In this document: positions 1 through 7,741 of the stretch, piece after piece
Numbering within the stretch: position 1 is the first letter of the stretch
Layout: every line of letters starts with the position of its first letter
Origin: DAISJI01 sp964559835
Lineage (GTDB): Bacteria > Acidobacteriota > Terriglobia > Terriglobales > Acidobacteriaceae
DNA: 56,755 nucleotides
Assembly: GCA_964559835.1 (NCBI GenBank)
Contig: CAZLJE010000030.1
Location: 1-56,755 of the forward strand
Direction: 5' to 3'
The notes under the pieces: generated by a model
What the model was told of the DNA's origin: nothing
The model's database searches: none
Seen by the model: only the letters and a program-made list of their open reading frames with translations
Made by a program: the position numbers and the translations under genes

Positions 1-172
1 CCTGCTCCTGCTCCATCCAGTCCATGGTGGCCGCGCCTTCATGGACTTCGCCGATACGATGAGTGCGTCCCGTGTAGTAAAGGATGCGCTCCGTCGTCGT
101 CGTTTTACCGGCGTCGATGTGGGCCATGATGCCGATGTTGCGGCATCGCTCTAATGGAACCTGTCTAGGCAT
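1..172 (-). CDS. fusA: Elongation factor G, N-terminal fragment
   Basis: Only the first 57 codons lie in the window; the gene runs off the left edge. EF-G is the cytosolic GTPase that drives ribosomal translocation. The fragment starts MPRQVPLERCRNIGIMAHID and shows the G1/P-loop AHIDAGKTTTTER at about residues 17-29, followed by the typical YYTGRTHRIGEVHEG switch I region. It is the third gene of the str operon, 117 nt downstream of rpsG. Family and position leave little doubt; the rest of the protein cannot be judged. Confidence 0.97.
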   Translation of the reverse strand, partial: MPRQVPLERCRNIGIMAHIDAGKTTTTERILYYTGRTHRIGEVHEGAATMDWMEQEQ

Positions 173-184
173 TTCGTGACTTCG

Positions 185-267
185 TAACCGGGTAATTGAG
201 TGATTGCAAAAACGGGGCAGCCTGCCATCCACTCGCGGAGCCGGATCCAATTACCCGATTACCCGGT
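185..267. repeat. Inverted pair of short tandem repeats between rpsG and fusA
   Basis: The left arm (185-203, core CCGGGTAATT) and right arm (247-267, core AATTACCCG repeated about every 10 bp) are reverse complements of each other and bracket a 43-nt spacer. They fill most of the rpsG-fusA gap and could fold in the operon mRNA. This is one member of the gene-junction repeat class described in the findings; its function is unknown. Confidence 0.6.
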
Positions 268-289
268 CCCGCATTCCCCAATACTTCCG

Positions 290-760
290 TTACCACCGGT
301 AATGCGCGAACGCCTTATTGGCCTCCGCCATGCGGTGGACATCTTCCTTCTTCTTGATCGCCGCGCCGCGATTATTCGCGGCATCCAGCAACTCGTTGCT
401 GAGCTTGTCGGTCATGCCCTTCTCGCCGCGGGCGCGCGAATAGCTGACCAGCCAGCGGATCGCCAGCGACGTGCGCCGGTCCGGGTTCACTTCCACCGGC
501 ACCTGGTAGTTGGCGCCGCCGACACGGCGGGTCTTCACTTCCAGCACCGGCTTGGCGTTCTCCACGGCCTTCTTGAACAGCTTCAGGGCGTCATCGCCGC
601 CCTTCTCCTGCATGTTCTTCATCGCCTGGTAGAAGATGCCTTCGGCGGTCGACTTCTTCCCGCCCCACATCATCGAGTTGATGAACTTCGTGACCAGGGT
701 CGATCCGTAGATCGGATCGGCGAGGACTTCGCGCTTGCTTAAATGACCTTTTCTCGGCAT
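290..760 (-). CDS. rpsG: 30S ribosomal protein S7
   Basis: The 156-aa product matches the usual S7 length. S7 binds the 3' major domain of 16S rRNA and nucleates assembly of the 30S head. The sequence opens MPRKGHLSKREVLADPIYGS and carries the conserved KFINSMMWGGKKSTAEGIFY segment near residues 25-45 and GGANYQVPVEV near residue 80. It lies between rpsL and fusA in conserved str-operon order, 93 nt after rpsL. In other bacteria S7 can feed back on this mRNA, but I see no clear operator here. Confidence 0.98.
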   Translation of the reverse strand: MPRKGHLSKREVLADPIYGSTLVTKFINSMMWGGKKSTAEGIFYQAMKNMQEKGGDDALKLFKKAVENAKPVLEVKTRRVGGANYQVPVEVNPDRRTSLAIRWLVSYSRARGEKGMTDKLSNELLDAANNRGAAIKKKEDVHRMAEANKAFAHYRW

Positions 761-765
761 AACAC

Positions 766-870
766 CAGCTCTTAGCTTTTAGCTCTTAGCAGTTCGCTTG
801 TTCAGCGTTACTGCGAAATTTTGTGTTCAGCACGTACCCTTGTGCCTTGCGCCTTACGCCTTGGGCCTTT
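766..870. repeat. Short tandem repeats in the rpsL-rpsG junction
   Basis: Two different repeat sets lie here. At 768-792 a unit close to AGCTCTTAGC occurs imperfectly. At 838-870 a GGCGCAAGGC/ACAAGG-like unit (minus strand) runs across the rpsL stop codon, so the last codons of rpsL are part of the array. The same GCGCAAGGC unit recurs near 3784 and at 43251. Confidence 0.5.
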
Positions 871-1228
871 TCGCGCCATACTTCGAACGGCTCTGCTTGC
901 GGCCGGCCACTCCGGTCGCGTCCAGCGTGCCGCGGACGACGTGGTAACGAACGCCCGGCAGGTCTTTCACGCGCCCCCCGCGGATGAGCACGATCGAGTG
1001 CTCCTGCAGGTTGTGGCCGACGCCTGGAATATAGGTCGTCACCTCGATGCCATTGGTTAACCGCACGCGGGCGACCTTGCGCAACGCCGAGTTCGGTTTC
1101 TTTGGCGTCTGCGTGTACACGCGGGTGCAGACGCCGCGCTTCTGCGGGCAGGCCTGCAGCGCAGGACTGGCCGTCTTGTATTTGGGCGCCGTACGCCCCT
1201 TCCGCACCAGTTGATTAAACGTAGGCAC
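854..1228 (-). CDS. rpsL: 30S ribosomal protein S12
   Basis: The 124-aa product is standard length for S12, the decoding-centre protein that controls translational accuracy. It starts MPTFNQLVRKGR and contains TPKKPNSALRKVARV (streptomycin-site lysine region) and GGRVKDLPGVRYHVVRG (second accuracy region); the lysines at both sites are the ancestral, drug-sensitive type. It is the first gene of the str operon and sits about 340 nt downstream of a good promoter. Its 3' end merges with a local tandem repeat. Confidence 0.98.
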   Translation of the reverse strand: MPTFNQLVRKGRTAPKYKTASPALQACPQKRGVCTRVYTQTPKKPNSALRKVARVRLTNGIEVTTYIPGVGHNLQEHSIVLIRGGRVKDLPGVRYHVVRGTLDATGVAGRKQSRSKYGAKRPKA

Positions 1229-1579
1229 TCTTGCCGCTCCTTAAGCGCAGACACCGGGCTCACGGCCACAGTGCGGCGCGCTCTTCCTTGTGGCTGGCTG
1301 GCCTGGGGCCGCCATAATTCCCGTGGACGCAAAAGACCTCGGGAGATTCTCAGTTTCCTTGAGGGGAAAACGACGGTGACACCGTGCCGTTATTGCGAGG
1401 TCCCCAGCCCGCGCTGCTTTTGCGCGTCCCAAGGTTCCTGCCGGAGGTATTCCGTTTCGTCTTCCGCGTCCTGCATACCCCCACCCAGACGGTGAGGCAG
1501 CGCAGGATCGTTTCAGCGAGGGGTACTTCTACAGCTCAGCTGCTACAAGCAAGCTAAAGCAAACTCGCAGAACCAATCA
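1229..1579. other. Long 5' leader of the str operon
   Basis: About 345 nt separate the predicted start of transcription (around 1572, minus strand) from the rpsL start codon. I find no convincing open reading frame here. The stretch is GC-rich and could hold an RNA structure used in ribosomal-protein feedback, but no specific known leader motif was recognised. Confidence 0.4.
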
Positions 1580-1608
1580 AATATAGCAACTCACACGGAG
1601 AGCGTCAA
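1580..1608 (-). promoter_or_regulatory. Sigma70-type promoter of the str operon
   Basis: On the minus strand TTGACG (1608-1603) is followed by a 17-nt spacer and TATATT (1585-1580). Both hexamers are close to consensus and the spacing is ideal. It points at rpsL and lies in an AT-richer island within otherwise GC-rich DNA. The assignment comes from sequence only. Confidence 0.72.
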
Positions 1609-1827
1609 CCTCGGCCGTCGCATATATCCTGTGTATCTGATTGGATTACCGGCGCCGCTCATCGGATGCGCAACTTTCCGCCGCTAAACTGCTTTAATAC
1701 CATCGGCCTGCTTCGGGCCCGAGCGTTGCGGGGCGAGAGTTGCCGAAATATCCCACAACTTCTACACTCGACGTTTCCGGCATTCTTCAATTCTTCCGCC
1801 GTGCGCGTCTGGCGGCGGGGAGGATAC

Positions 1828-3780
1828 ATGCGTCAGGCAGTTCTTATTCTGGTCATTGTCTCGGCCCTCATGCTGTGCGCCGCCTGTGGCGGCGGCAGCA
1901 AAAGCTCGAGTTCGACCGCCCCCGCTAGCATACAGGTCTCCCCATCCACTCTCTCCCTGAACCAAGGAGACGTTCTCAGCGTCACGGCCACCGTGCTGGA
2001 TGCGAACGGCGCCGCGGCGACCAATCCCAAATCCATCACCTACACGAGCAGCGCTCCGACCATCGCCACTGTAAGTCCGACGACCGGTTCTGTCTGCGGC
2101 GGGGTTTGGGATGCCCAGTTCATCGTCTGCTCGCCCGGCCAGGTTGGCAACGCCACTATCACCGCCACCAGCGGCACCATCACCGGGACCATGACCGTTT
2201 ACGTCCACAAGAAAGTGGACCGAGTCGTCATCACGACTCCGACCGGCGTCTGCAAATCGGTTGGCCAGACGCTGCAACTGGCAGCCGCTGCCTTCAGCAA
2301 CGGCGTCGATGTCACGTCTACCGTGGGACCGTTCAATTGGGGATCTAACCAGACGTCGATCGCCACCGTCGACGCCAACGGGCTTCTCACCGCTATGGCG
2401 CCCGGCGTCGGATCCATTTTTGCCAACGTATCGAACGTGACCAGCGTTCCGACTACCTATACGACGTGCGCGGTTAAGACCATCCATGTACACACGTCCG
2501 GCGGCTCCGCTTCGACGTTCACCATCGCCACTGGCGCCACGCAGGCACTGGCGGCCGATGTGGTCGACACCGCCGGAAACACGATCACTCCTACCACCCT
2601 GACGTGGGTGAGCTCAGGAGTCAGCGTCGCCACAATCGCTAGCACTGGTACCGTCACTGGTGGCGCGCCGGGAACTGCCGGAGTCATCGCCGAATGCTCC
2701 GGGACCTGCAATGTCGGACTACCGCCTGTCTTTAGCGACGCTGCTGTCGCCACCGTCAGTGGTACGAATGCGACCACCGTTTACGCCACCGGGACCGGTT
2801 CTACTCAGTTGATCCCGATCGATTCGGGCACGCATGCGGCGGGCACCCAGATCGTTCTGCCATCGCAGCCGAACTCATTCCTTTTCGCTCCGCCGGCGGG
2901 TAAGGCGTACATGGGCAGCAGTGGTGGACTCATCACGCTGGATGCCATCGCGAACACCGTCACACAAAGTACCGCGTTTCCAGGGAAGGCCATCGCCATC
3001 TCACCCGATGGCAACCGCGTGCTCATTGCCGATGCGAACGCCGTGTACAGCGTCAACTTCGCCGCCAACGGCACGACCGATACCCTCGCAATCTCCGGAG
3101 CGACCGCCGCGTCCTTCCTCCCTGACAACAGCCGCGCATTCATCGTGGCGGGGACCAACTTGTACGTCTACACGCCCGGGTCCGCCTCGGTTGGCCTCGT
3201 TTCGCTCGCTGCCGCGGCCAGGGACGTTGCAGTCATTCCGTCATCGGCGTTCGTGTTCATCGCCAACGGCGTCACCAATTCGGTGATTGCCAAAGCGACT
3301 TGCGATTCCTCCGGCGCGGGAACATTCAACACTCCTGGCACGCCCGTCCAACTCGGTTTCACTCCCGACGGCTCGAAGGTCCTTGCCGCCGATTCGCCGG
3401 GCATCGACGTCATCGCCCGCACCTCTCTCGCACAGCCAGGCTGTCCGCCTCCGCTGCCGGCAACCTTGACCAGTGCGAACTTCGGCCAGGGCGCTTTTAC
3501 GCCGAACCAGATGATCGTCACCAGCGACGGCTCCACTGCTTACATCGTCAGCAATCTGCCGAGCGTTCTCGTGTACAACGTGAACACCGGCGCGACGTCC
3601 GCCATCCCGCTCGCGAATGGCGCGTCCGGCCTGTCGATCTCCGCCACGCTCGACGGCACCCAGATCTACGTCGGCGGCAGCGACAACAATATCCACCGCA
3701 TCGATCCCGTCGCCGGCGCCGATGTCCAGCAGATCGCCGTCAGCTTCACTCCGAACCTGGTAGCGGTCCGGCCGAAATAA
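1828..3780 (+). CDS. Secreted Ig-like and beta-propeller lipoprotein
   Basis: The product is 650 aa. The start at 1828 is chosen because it follows a GGGGAGGA ribosome site and opens a signal peptide (MRQAVLILVIVSALMLCAAC) ending in a lipobox-like cysteine and a GGGSKSSSS linker. Residues about 35-330 hold three bacterial Ig-like (Big2-type) repeats, recognisable by the phrases ATVSPTTG, SIATVDANG and VATIASTGTVTGG. Residues about 340-645 resemble YVTN/lactonase-type propeller blades (RVLIADANAVYSV, KVLAADSPGIDVI, TAYIVSNLPSVLVYN). It is probably cell-surface and binding or structural; no catalytic motif is visible. A strong terminator follows, so it is monocistronic. Confidence 0.85.
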   Translation: MRQAVLILVIVSALMLCAACGGGSKSSSSTAPASIQVSPSTLSLNQGDVLSVTATVLDANGAAATNPKSITYTSSAPTIATVSPTTGSVCGGVWDAQFIVCSPGQVGNATITATSGTITGTMTVYVHKKVDRVVITTPTGVCKSVGQTLQLAAAAFSNGVDVTSTVGPFNWGSNQTSIATVDANGLLTAMAPGVGSIFANVSNVTSVPTTYTTCAVKTIHVHTSGGSASTFTIATGATQALAADVVDTAGNTITPTTLTWVSSGVSVATIASTGTVTGGAPGTAGVIAECSGTCNVGLPPVFSDAAVATVSGTNATTVYATGTGSTQLIPIDSGTHAAGTQIVLPSQPNSFLFAPPAGKAYMGSSGGLITLDAIANTVTQSTAFPGKAIAISPDGNRVLIADANAVYSVNFAANGTTDTLAISGATAASFLPDNSRAFIVAGTNLYVYTPGSASVGLVSLAAAARDVAVIPSSAFVFIANGVTNSVIAKATCDSSGAGTFNTPGTPVQLGFTPDGSKVLAADSPGIDVIARTSLAQPGCPPPLPATLTSANFGQGAFTPNQMIVTSDGSTAYIVSNLPSVLVYNVNTGATSAIPLANGASGLSISATLDGTQIYVGGSDNNIHRIDPVAGADVQQIAVSFTPNLVAVRPK

Positions 3781-3781
3781 C

Positions 3782-3935
3782 TGGCGCAAGGCGCATGGCG
3801 CATGGGCCAACTATGCAATTAACGTGAACAAGCCCTCGGATGTTGTCCGAGGGCTTCTTTCTGCCTTGGGGATTGTTCTAGGGCTTGCCGCCTTCCGCCT
3901 TGTACCTGGCGCGATGGGCCATGAGCCATGCGCCC
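3782..3935. repeat. Inverted GCGCATGG-type repeats flanking a terminator
   Basis: The left copy (3782-3808) has GCGCAAGGCGCATGGCGCAT. The right copy (3908-3935) is in inverted orientation, with ATGGGCCATGAGCCATGCGC. The terminator at 3830-3860 lies between them. The left copy resembles the arrays at 838-870 and 43251. Confidence 0.55.
3830..3860 (+). terminator. Rho-independent terminator after the lipoprotein gene
   Basis: A perfect 11-bp stem (AAGCCCTCGGA with TCCGAGGGCTT) has a TGTTG loop and is followed by CTTTCT. It sits 50 nt after the stop codon of the Ig-like lipoprotein gene. Confidence 0.85.
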
Positions 3936-3948
3936 TGTGCCAGCGTGT

Positions 3949-4212
3949 TTATCCCCCAAACGCTTCTATGTAATCTTCGGGGTCGATCCCGTGATAGGTC
4001 AGCGCGCGCCGCAGGCGGTTCCGCAGGTCTTCCGGGGTCGATTCGATGAACGCCCGCACCGCTGTCTCCATCGAGACCTCTTCTTCCCCATCGTCGGCCG
4101 CCAGCGACTCCGCGCGGGTGTTCGCCGCATCCTGCACTGCCGTACGCTCCGGCGCCGGCAATTCGTGCAGCAGTTCCTTCACGATCTCGGTTGCTTCGTC
4201 TGACCAGTTCAT
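3949..4212 (-). CDS. Small acidic protein, possibly PCP-reductase-like
   Basis: This 87-aa protein is strongly acidic and predicted helical. It starts MNWSDEATEIVKELLHELP and has an acidic stretch DDGEEEVSMETAV in the middle. The pattern W-[ST]-x-EA ... P-x-x-x-R ... VSMETA loosely recalls the small PCP-reductase (PF08369) domain, which in stand-alone form has no assigned role. It starts 8 nt after nusB ends, so it is likely the last gene of the ribH-nusB operon. The family call is a guess; the gene itself is well supported by context and coding pattern. Confidence 0.6.
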   Translation of the reverse strand: MNWSDEATEIVKELLHELPAPERTAVQDAANTRAESLAADDGEEEVSMETAVRAFIESTPEDLRNRLRRALTYHGIDPEDYIEAFGG

Positions 4213-4220
4213 CTCTTTCG

Positions 4221-4634
4221 CTATTTTCTCCCTAATTCTTTTGCCACGCTGTCCAGCACTCCATTGATGAATGTCACGGCCTCGGGCGACGAGAACTTAC
4301 GCGCGATCTCCAGCGCCTCGTTGATCACGATCGCCTTCGCCGTCGTGGGATAAGCTAGGAACTCGGCTACCGCTTCACGCAACAGGCTCCGGTCGACGGC
4401 CGCCATGCGTTCCATGCGCCAGTGCTGCGCATGCCGCTCGATGATCGCGTCGATCTCGCCCACCCGCTCCTCGGCGACCCGAAACAGGTCGTCCGCAAAT
4501 CCCCGCACCTCGTCTTCGGTGTCCTTGCGCTCCGCCCAGAAACTTTTCCGCACCTGCTCCGGCGGCTGTTTCCCCATGTCCCACTGGAACAACATCTGCA
4601 GCGTCAGCTCTCGCGATTTTCGTCGGGTACCCAT
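4221..4634 (-). CDS. nusB: Transcription antitermination factor NusB
   Basis: The 137-aa all-helical protein is of normal NusB length. NusB pairs with NusE (S10) on boxA RNA to support antitermination in rRNA operons. It starts MGTRRKSRELTLQMLFQWDM, matching the N-terminal RNA-binding helix, and has the C-terminal motif IVINEALEIARKFSSPEAVTFINGVLD typical of the family, with LLREAVAEFL before it. It begins 6 nt after ribH, an arrangement (ribH-nusB) common in bacteria. Confidence 0.96.
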   Translation of the reverse strand: MGTRRKSRELTLQMLFQWDMGKQPPEQVRKSFWAERKDTEDEVRGFADDLFRVAEERVGEIDAIIERHAQHWRMERMAAVDRSLLREAVAEFLAYPTTAKAIVINEALEIARKFSSPEAVTFINGVLDSVAKELGRK

Positions 4635-4640
4635 TTTCGG

Positions 4641-5576
4641 CTATCGGCCCTTGGCTTCCGGCTTTCGGCGGTTCCGGTTTGGTGGCTTCTTTCCTCGACC
4701 CGCGGCCCGCACCCCGTGGCCCGCTTGCAGTTGCGCCATTTCCACCGCCGCCATCGCCGCTTCCGCGCCCTTGTTGCCCATCTTCAGCCCGGCGCGATCG
4801 ATCGCCTGCTCCAGCGTGTCGCACGTCAGGACTCCGAATGCATGCGGCACTCCCGTCTCCTGCGCCGATTGCCCAATGCCGCGCGTGCACTCGTTGACGA
4901 TCACGTCGTAATGCGCGGTGTCGCCGCGCAGCAGGCATCCGATGCAGAGGATCGCGTCGTGATTTCCAGTTTCGGCAAGCATCCGCGCCGCGGACGGGAT
5001 CTCAAACGCGCCCGGCACGCGAACGATCTTGATGTTCTTTGCCTCCGCGCCGAGTCGTTGCAGCGTATCCTGTGCCCCCGCCAACAGACGCTCGGTAATA
5101 AATGCATTAAACCGAGCCACGACGATCGCGAACCGCAGCCCCGTCGCCTCCAGTTTGCCTTCCGCCGTGTTCTTCGCCCGCCAGTCTTCGTTGTACGAGA
5201 ACACGCACAGACGTCCCGCCCCGGCCGGCATCTCGACGGTAAAGATCCGCGCTCCCCAATCGGCGTCGCCAATCTCGCTAACGATCTTCAACTGGGGGTG
5301 GCCCACCCTAGCCGGTTTTGCTAGGGCGGGACTTTTCACAATGGCCTGATACACCGCATCCGCCGAATCGACTTCAATCACCAGGTCCGCATCCGGAAAA
5401 CCTTCTCCGATTCCGACCTCGACACCGGCTTCGCGCGCATCGAACTTCACGCCCTTGCTGCGCCGTCCGTCCCATGACTCACCGCGCGTCAATCCCAGCG
5501 CGGCAAAGAAATCCACCAGCGCCGCGTAATCCTTCTCGCGCTTGGGGACGATCAGCTTGTGGATACTCTTGATCAT
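4641..5576 (-). CDS. ribH: Lumazine synthase fused to an N-terminal VOC domain
   Basis: The product is 311 aa, twice the usual 150-160 of RibH. Residues about 138-285 are 6,7-dimethyl-8-ribityllumazine synthase, the penultimate riboflavin enzyme, with VARFNAFITERLLAGA, VPGAFEIPSAARML and the catalytic-histidine segment RGDTAHYDVI (His222). Residues 1-130 look like a glyoxalase/VOC domain (start MIKSIHKLIVPKREKDY; later DADWGARIFTVEMPAGAGRL). Residues 81-94 are encoded by an inserted palindromic repeat. The C-terminal tail after 285 is basic (GRGKKPPNRNRRKPEAKGR) and also repeat-like at DNA level. nusB follows 6 nt downstream. Whether the front domain binds a metal or a flavin intermediate is unknown; a separate RibH start near residue 138 has no internal Met there. 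Confidence 0.88.
   Translation of the reverse strand: MIKSIHKLIVPKREKDYAALVDFFAALGLTRGESWDGRRSKGVKFDAREAGVEVGIGEGFPDADLVIEVDSADAVYQAIVKSPALAKPARVGHPQLKIVSEIGDADWGARIFTVEMPAGAGRLCVFSYNEDWRAKNTAEGKLEATGLRFAIVVARFNAFITERLLAGAQDTLQRLGAEAKNIKIVRVPGAFEIPSAARMLAETGNHDAILCIGCLLRGDTAHYDVIVNECTRGIGQSAQETGVPHAFGVLTCDTLEQAIDRAGLKMGNKGAEAAMAAVEMAQLQAGHGVRAAGRGKKPPNRNRRKPEAKGR
5296..5336 (-). repeat. Palindromic repeat inside the ribH coding sequence
   Basis: On the minus strand the element reads AAAAGTCCCGCCCTAGC, loop AAAACC, GGCTAGGGTGGG and then CCACCC. Thirty-one bases (5296-5326) are identical, in inverse orientation, to 56082-56112. It adds about 14 residues in frame between two conserved pieces of the VOC domain. 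Confidence 0.85.
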
Positions 5577-5604
5577 CAGTGAACGAAGCTATCACACGAC
5601 GAAA

Positions 5605-5685
5605 CCATTTCTGATTCTTGATTTCTGATTTCTGATTGCGTGCGGGCGTGGGAAATCAGAAATCAAAATCAGAAATCACAAATGG
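5605..5685. repeat. Large imperfect hairpin of TTTCTGATT units
   Basis: The left arm (5605-5637) repeats a TTTCTGATT/CTTGA unit. The right arm (5653-5685) repeats its complement AATCAGAAATCA. The 15-nt centre is GC-rich. It lies between crotonase and ribH and could act as a terminator-like structure on either strand, though no U-tract follows directly. Confidence 0.7.
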
Positions 5686-5717
5686 TTTTCGTCCGTGTTT
5701 CCGTGTCTCCGTGGTGA

Positions 5718-6521
5718 TTATTTGCCTCTGAAACTCGCCGCTCTCTTCTCCAGGAACGCCGTCGTTCCTTCTTTCTTATCTTCCGTCGCGCAGCACACGC
5801 CGAACAGCGTCGCTTCGAGATAGAGCCCTTCCTGCAGCGTCATCTCCATGCCTTTGTGAACGGCTTCCATCGCGTACTGGATCGCCAGCGGCGCGTTAGC
5901 AATGATCTTCTGCGCGATCGCTTCGGCGCGCGCGATCAGCTCCGGTTGCGGCACGACTTCGTTAACCAGCCCGATGCGATATGCCTCCTGGGCCGTGATC
6001 ATCTCGCCGGTCAGAAGCTGCTGCATGGCAAGTCCCTTCCCGACCAGCCGCGGCAGGCGTTGCGTACCGCCGTATCCCGGGATGATGCCCAGCTTCACCT
6101 CCGGCTGTCCGAGCTTCGCGTTGTCGCTTGCCAGGCGCATGGTGCACGCCATCGCCAGCTCGCATCCGCCGCCGAGCGCGAACCCGTTGATGCACGCGAT
6201 CACCGGCTTGCCCAGGTTCTCGATCAGGTCCAGCACCGACTGGCCCTTGTGCGTGTACTCCTTCGCGCTGACCGCGTCGTGCTTCGACAACTCGCCGATG
6301 TCCGCGCCCGCGACGAACGCCTTCTCACCGGTCCCGGTCAGGATCACCACGCGAATTTCCGCATCGTCCTTCGCGGCCGTGAATGCCTGGCGCAGTTCTT
6401 CCATCGTTGCCATGTTGAGGGCGTTGAGCACCTTCGGCCGGTTGACCGTCACGTACGCGATCGCGCCCATCTTCTCGAACAGAATGTTTTCGAACGTATG
6501 AGGAACCGCTGATGAAGCCAT
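5718..6521 (-). CDS. Enoyl-CoA hydratase / crotonase
   Basis: The 267-aa crotonase-fold enzyme hydrates trans-2-enoyl-CoA in beta-oxidation or butanoate metabolism. The oxyanion-hole motifs are AFVAGADIGEL (residues 68-78) and INGFALGGGCELAM. Both catalytic glutamates are present, Glu121 in GGGCELA and Glu141 in GQPEVKLGIIPGYGGTQRL, which supports true hydratase activity over other crotonase activities. It lies 85 nt after the 3-hydroxyacyl-CoA dehydrogenase gene in the same direction, completing the pathway with the thiolase upstream. The chain-length preference (crt-like or paaF-like) cannot be told. Confidence 0.93.
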   Translation of the reverse strand: MASSAVPHTFENILFEKMGAIAYVTVNRPKVLNALNMATMEELRQAFTAAKDDAEIRVVILTGTGEKAFVAGADIGELSKHDAVSAKEYTHKGQSVLDLIENLGKPVIACINGFALGGGCELAMACTMRLASDNAKLGQPEVKLGIIPGYGGTQRLPRLVGKGLAMQQLLTGEMITAQEAYRIGLVNEVVPQPELIARAEAIAQKIIANAPLAIQYAMEAVHKGMEMTLQEGLYLEATLFGVCCATEDKKEGTTAFLEKRAASFRGK

Positions 6522-6536
6522 AAAGCCTCCAAATAC

Positions 6537-6608
6537 AGTTGTAAGTTGTACGTTGTAAGTTGGCCTCGCGCCGCACCGGCCGCAACTTATAACTTACAAC
6601 CTACAACT
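6537..6608. repeat. Inverted pair of GTAAGTTG-type repeats
   Basis: The left arm 6537-6563 repeats GTAAGTTGTACGTTGTAAGT. The right arm 6583-6608 repeats AACTTATAACTTACAACCTA. The arms are separated by 19 GC-rich nt, between the dehydrogenase and crotonase genes. The same AACTTACAAC unit forms the array at 9385-9417. Confidence 0.7.
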
Positions 6609-7524
6609 ATTCTGCCGCCCCGCTCGCCTTTTCGACGAAGCCCATCAACGCCTCGTCCTGCGGCTTCGGCTCGCCGCTGGTCCAGTCGTAAAAGCCCTTG
6701 CCGCTCTTCTTGCCGAACCACCCGGCCATCACCAGACGCTTCAGCAGCGCGGGTGACGCGAACCGCCGCTCTTTGAATTCATCGAACATCACGTGCGTGA
6801 TGTAGTACGTCGTATCCAGCCCGACGAAGTCCAGCAGCGTGAACGGCCCCATCGGATACCCGCACCCCAGCTTCATCGCCGTATCGATGTCGGTGATCGA
6901 ACCCACACCCTCTTCGTAGGCGCGGATCGCGTCGAGCAGGTACGGCACCAGCAGCCGGTTCACGATGAACCCGGTCTTGTCGCTCGTGCGTACCGGCGTC
7001 TTGCCCAGCTTCTTCGCGAAGGCATACGCCGTTTCGAACACGTCGGGCGCGGTGGTGATCGTCCGCACCACTTCCACCAACTGCATCAGCGGCACAGGAT
7101 TGAAGAAGTGCAGCCCGATGAACCGCTCCGGCCGCTTCGTCGCCGCCGCGAGTTCGGTGATGGAAATTGAAGATGTGTTGGAGGCGAAGATCGCGTCCTT
7201 CTTCACGATGCCGTCGAGTTCCGCGTACATCGACTTCTTCACCGCCGGGTTCTCGACGATGGCTTCAATAATGATCTCGCAATCGGCCAGGTCTTCTTTC
7301 TTCAGCGTGCCCTTCAGCCGCCCGCGAATCGCGCCCGCGTCTTCCTTGAGCTTGCCCTTCTCGGCAAACTTGGCCAACGACTTCTCGATCCCCGAGAAAC
7401 CTTTGTCGATGAACCTCTGCTCCGCCTCGAGCACCACGACGTCAAATCCCGCCGTCGCCGCCACCTGCGCGATGCCGCTGCCCATCAACCCACAACCAAG
7501 TACGCCAACTTTCTTAATGTCCAT
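6607..7524 (-). CDS. hbd: 3-hydroxybutyryl/3-hydroxyacyl-CoA dehydrogenase
   Basis: The product is 305 aa with start MDIKKVGVLGCGLMGSG. This start (7524) is preferred over an upstream one because AGAGGA precedes it by 8 nt and the Rossmann GxGxxG motif then sits at residues 8-13, as in the family. The enzyme oxidises 3-hydroxyacyl-CoA with NAD. The catalytic-histidine region is FIGLHFFNPVPLMQLVEVV and the C-terminal dimer domain starts at TGFIVNRLLVPYL. It is encoded between thiolase and crotonase genes in one directional unit. Confidence 0.95.
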   Translation of the reverse strand: MDIKKVGVLGCGLMGSGIAQVAATAGFDVVVLEAEQRFIDKGFSGIEKSLAKFAEKGKLKEDAGAIRGRLKGTLKKEDLADCEIIIEAIVENPAVKKSMYAELDGIVKKDAIFASNTSSISITELAAATKRPERFIGLHFFNPVPLMQLVEVVRTITTAPDVFETAYAFAKKLGKTPVRTSDKTGFIVNRLLVPYLLDAIRAYEEGVGSITDIDTAMKLGCGYPMGPFTLLDFVGLDTTYYITHVMFDEFKERRFASPALLKRLVMAGWFGKKSGKGFYDWTSGEPKPQDEALMGFVEKASGAAE

Positions 7525-7551
7525 ATCGATTCCTCTATGACTCTCTCCGAC

Positions 7552-7741
7552 TGTCATCCTGAGGAGGACGTCAGTCCGACGAAGGACCTATGCATTACTG
7601 CTGGTCAAAACCTCAGCCGCGGATCAATGCGGATCAAAACCTCTTCCAAGAACCAGCCGACGCAGTCGGCGACAGATCGTAGCCCCCGGCGTAAGCCGGG
7701 GGAAGAATCGCACCCAAAACACCGAGCCCGCTTCAGCGGGC
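7552..7741. repeat. Cluster of dispersed-repeat remnants and GC hairpins
   Basis: This is the gap between the dehydrogenase and the small membrane gene. It holds a TCATCCTGAGGAGGACG...GACGAAGGACC element (7552-7585), then two hairpins: CCCCCGGC-GTAA-GCCGGGGG (7683-7702) and GCCCGCT-TC-AGCGGGC (7726-7741). The second hairpin overlaps the end of the membrane-protein gene. All look like mobile or dispersed intergenic elements, not genes. Confidence 0.6.

Noticed and set aside
5577..5717. FMN riboswitch upstream of ribH
   Set aside because: The gap holds only a repeat hairpin; none of the conserved RFN-element blocks is visible.
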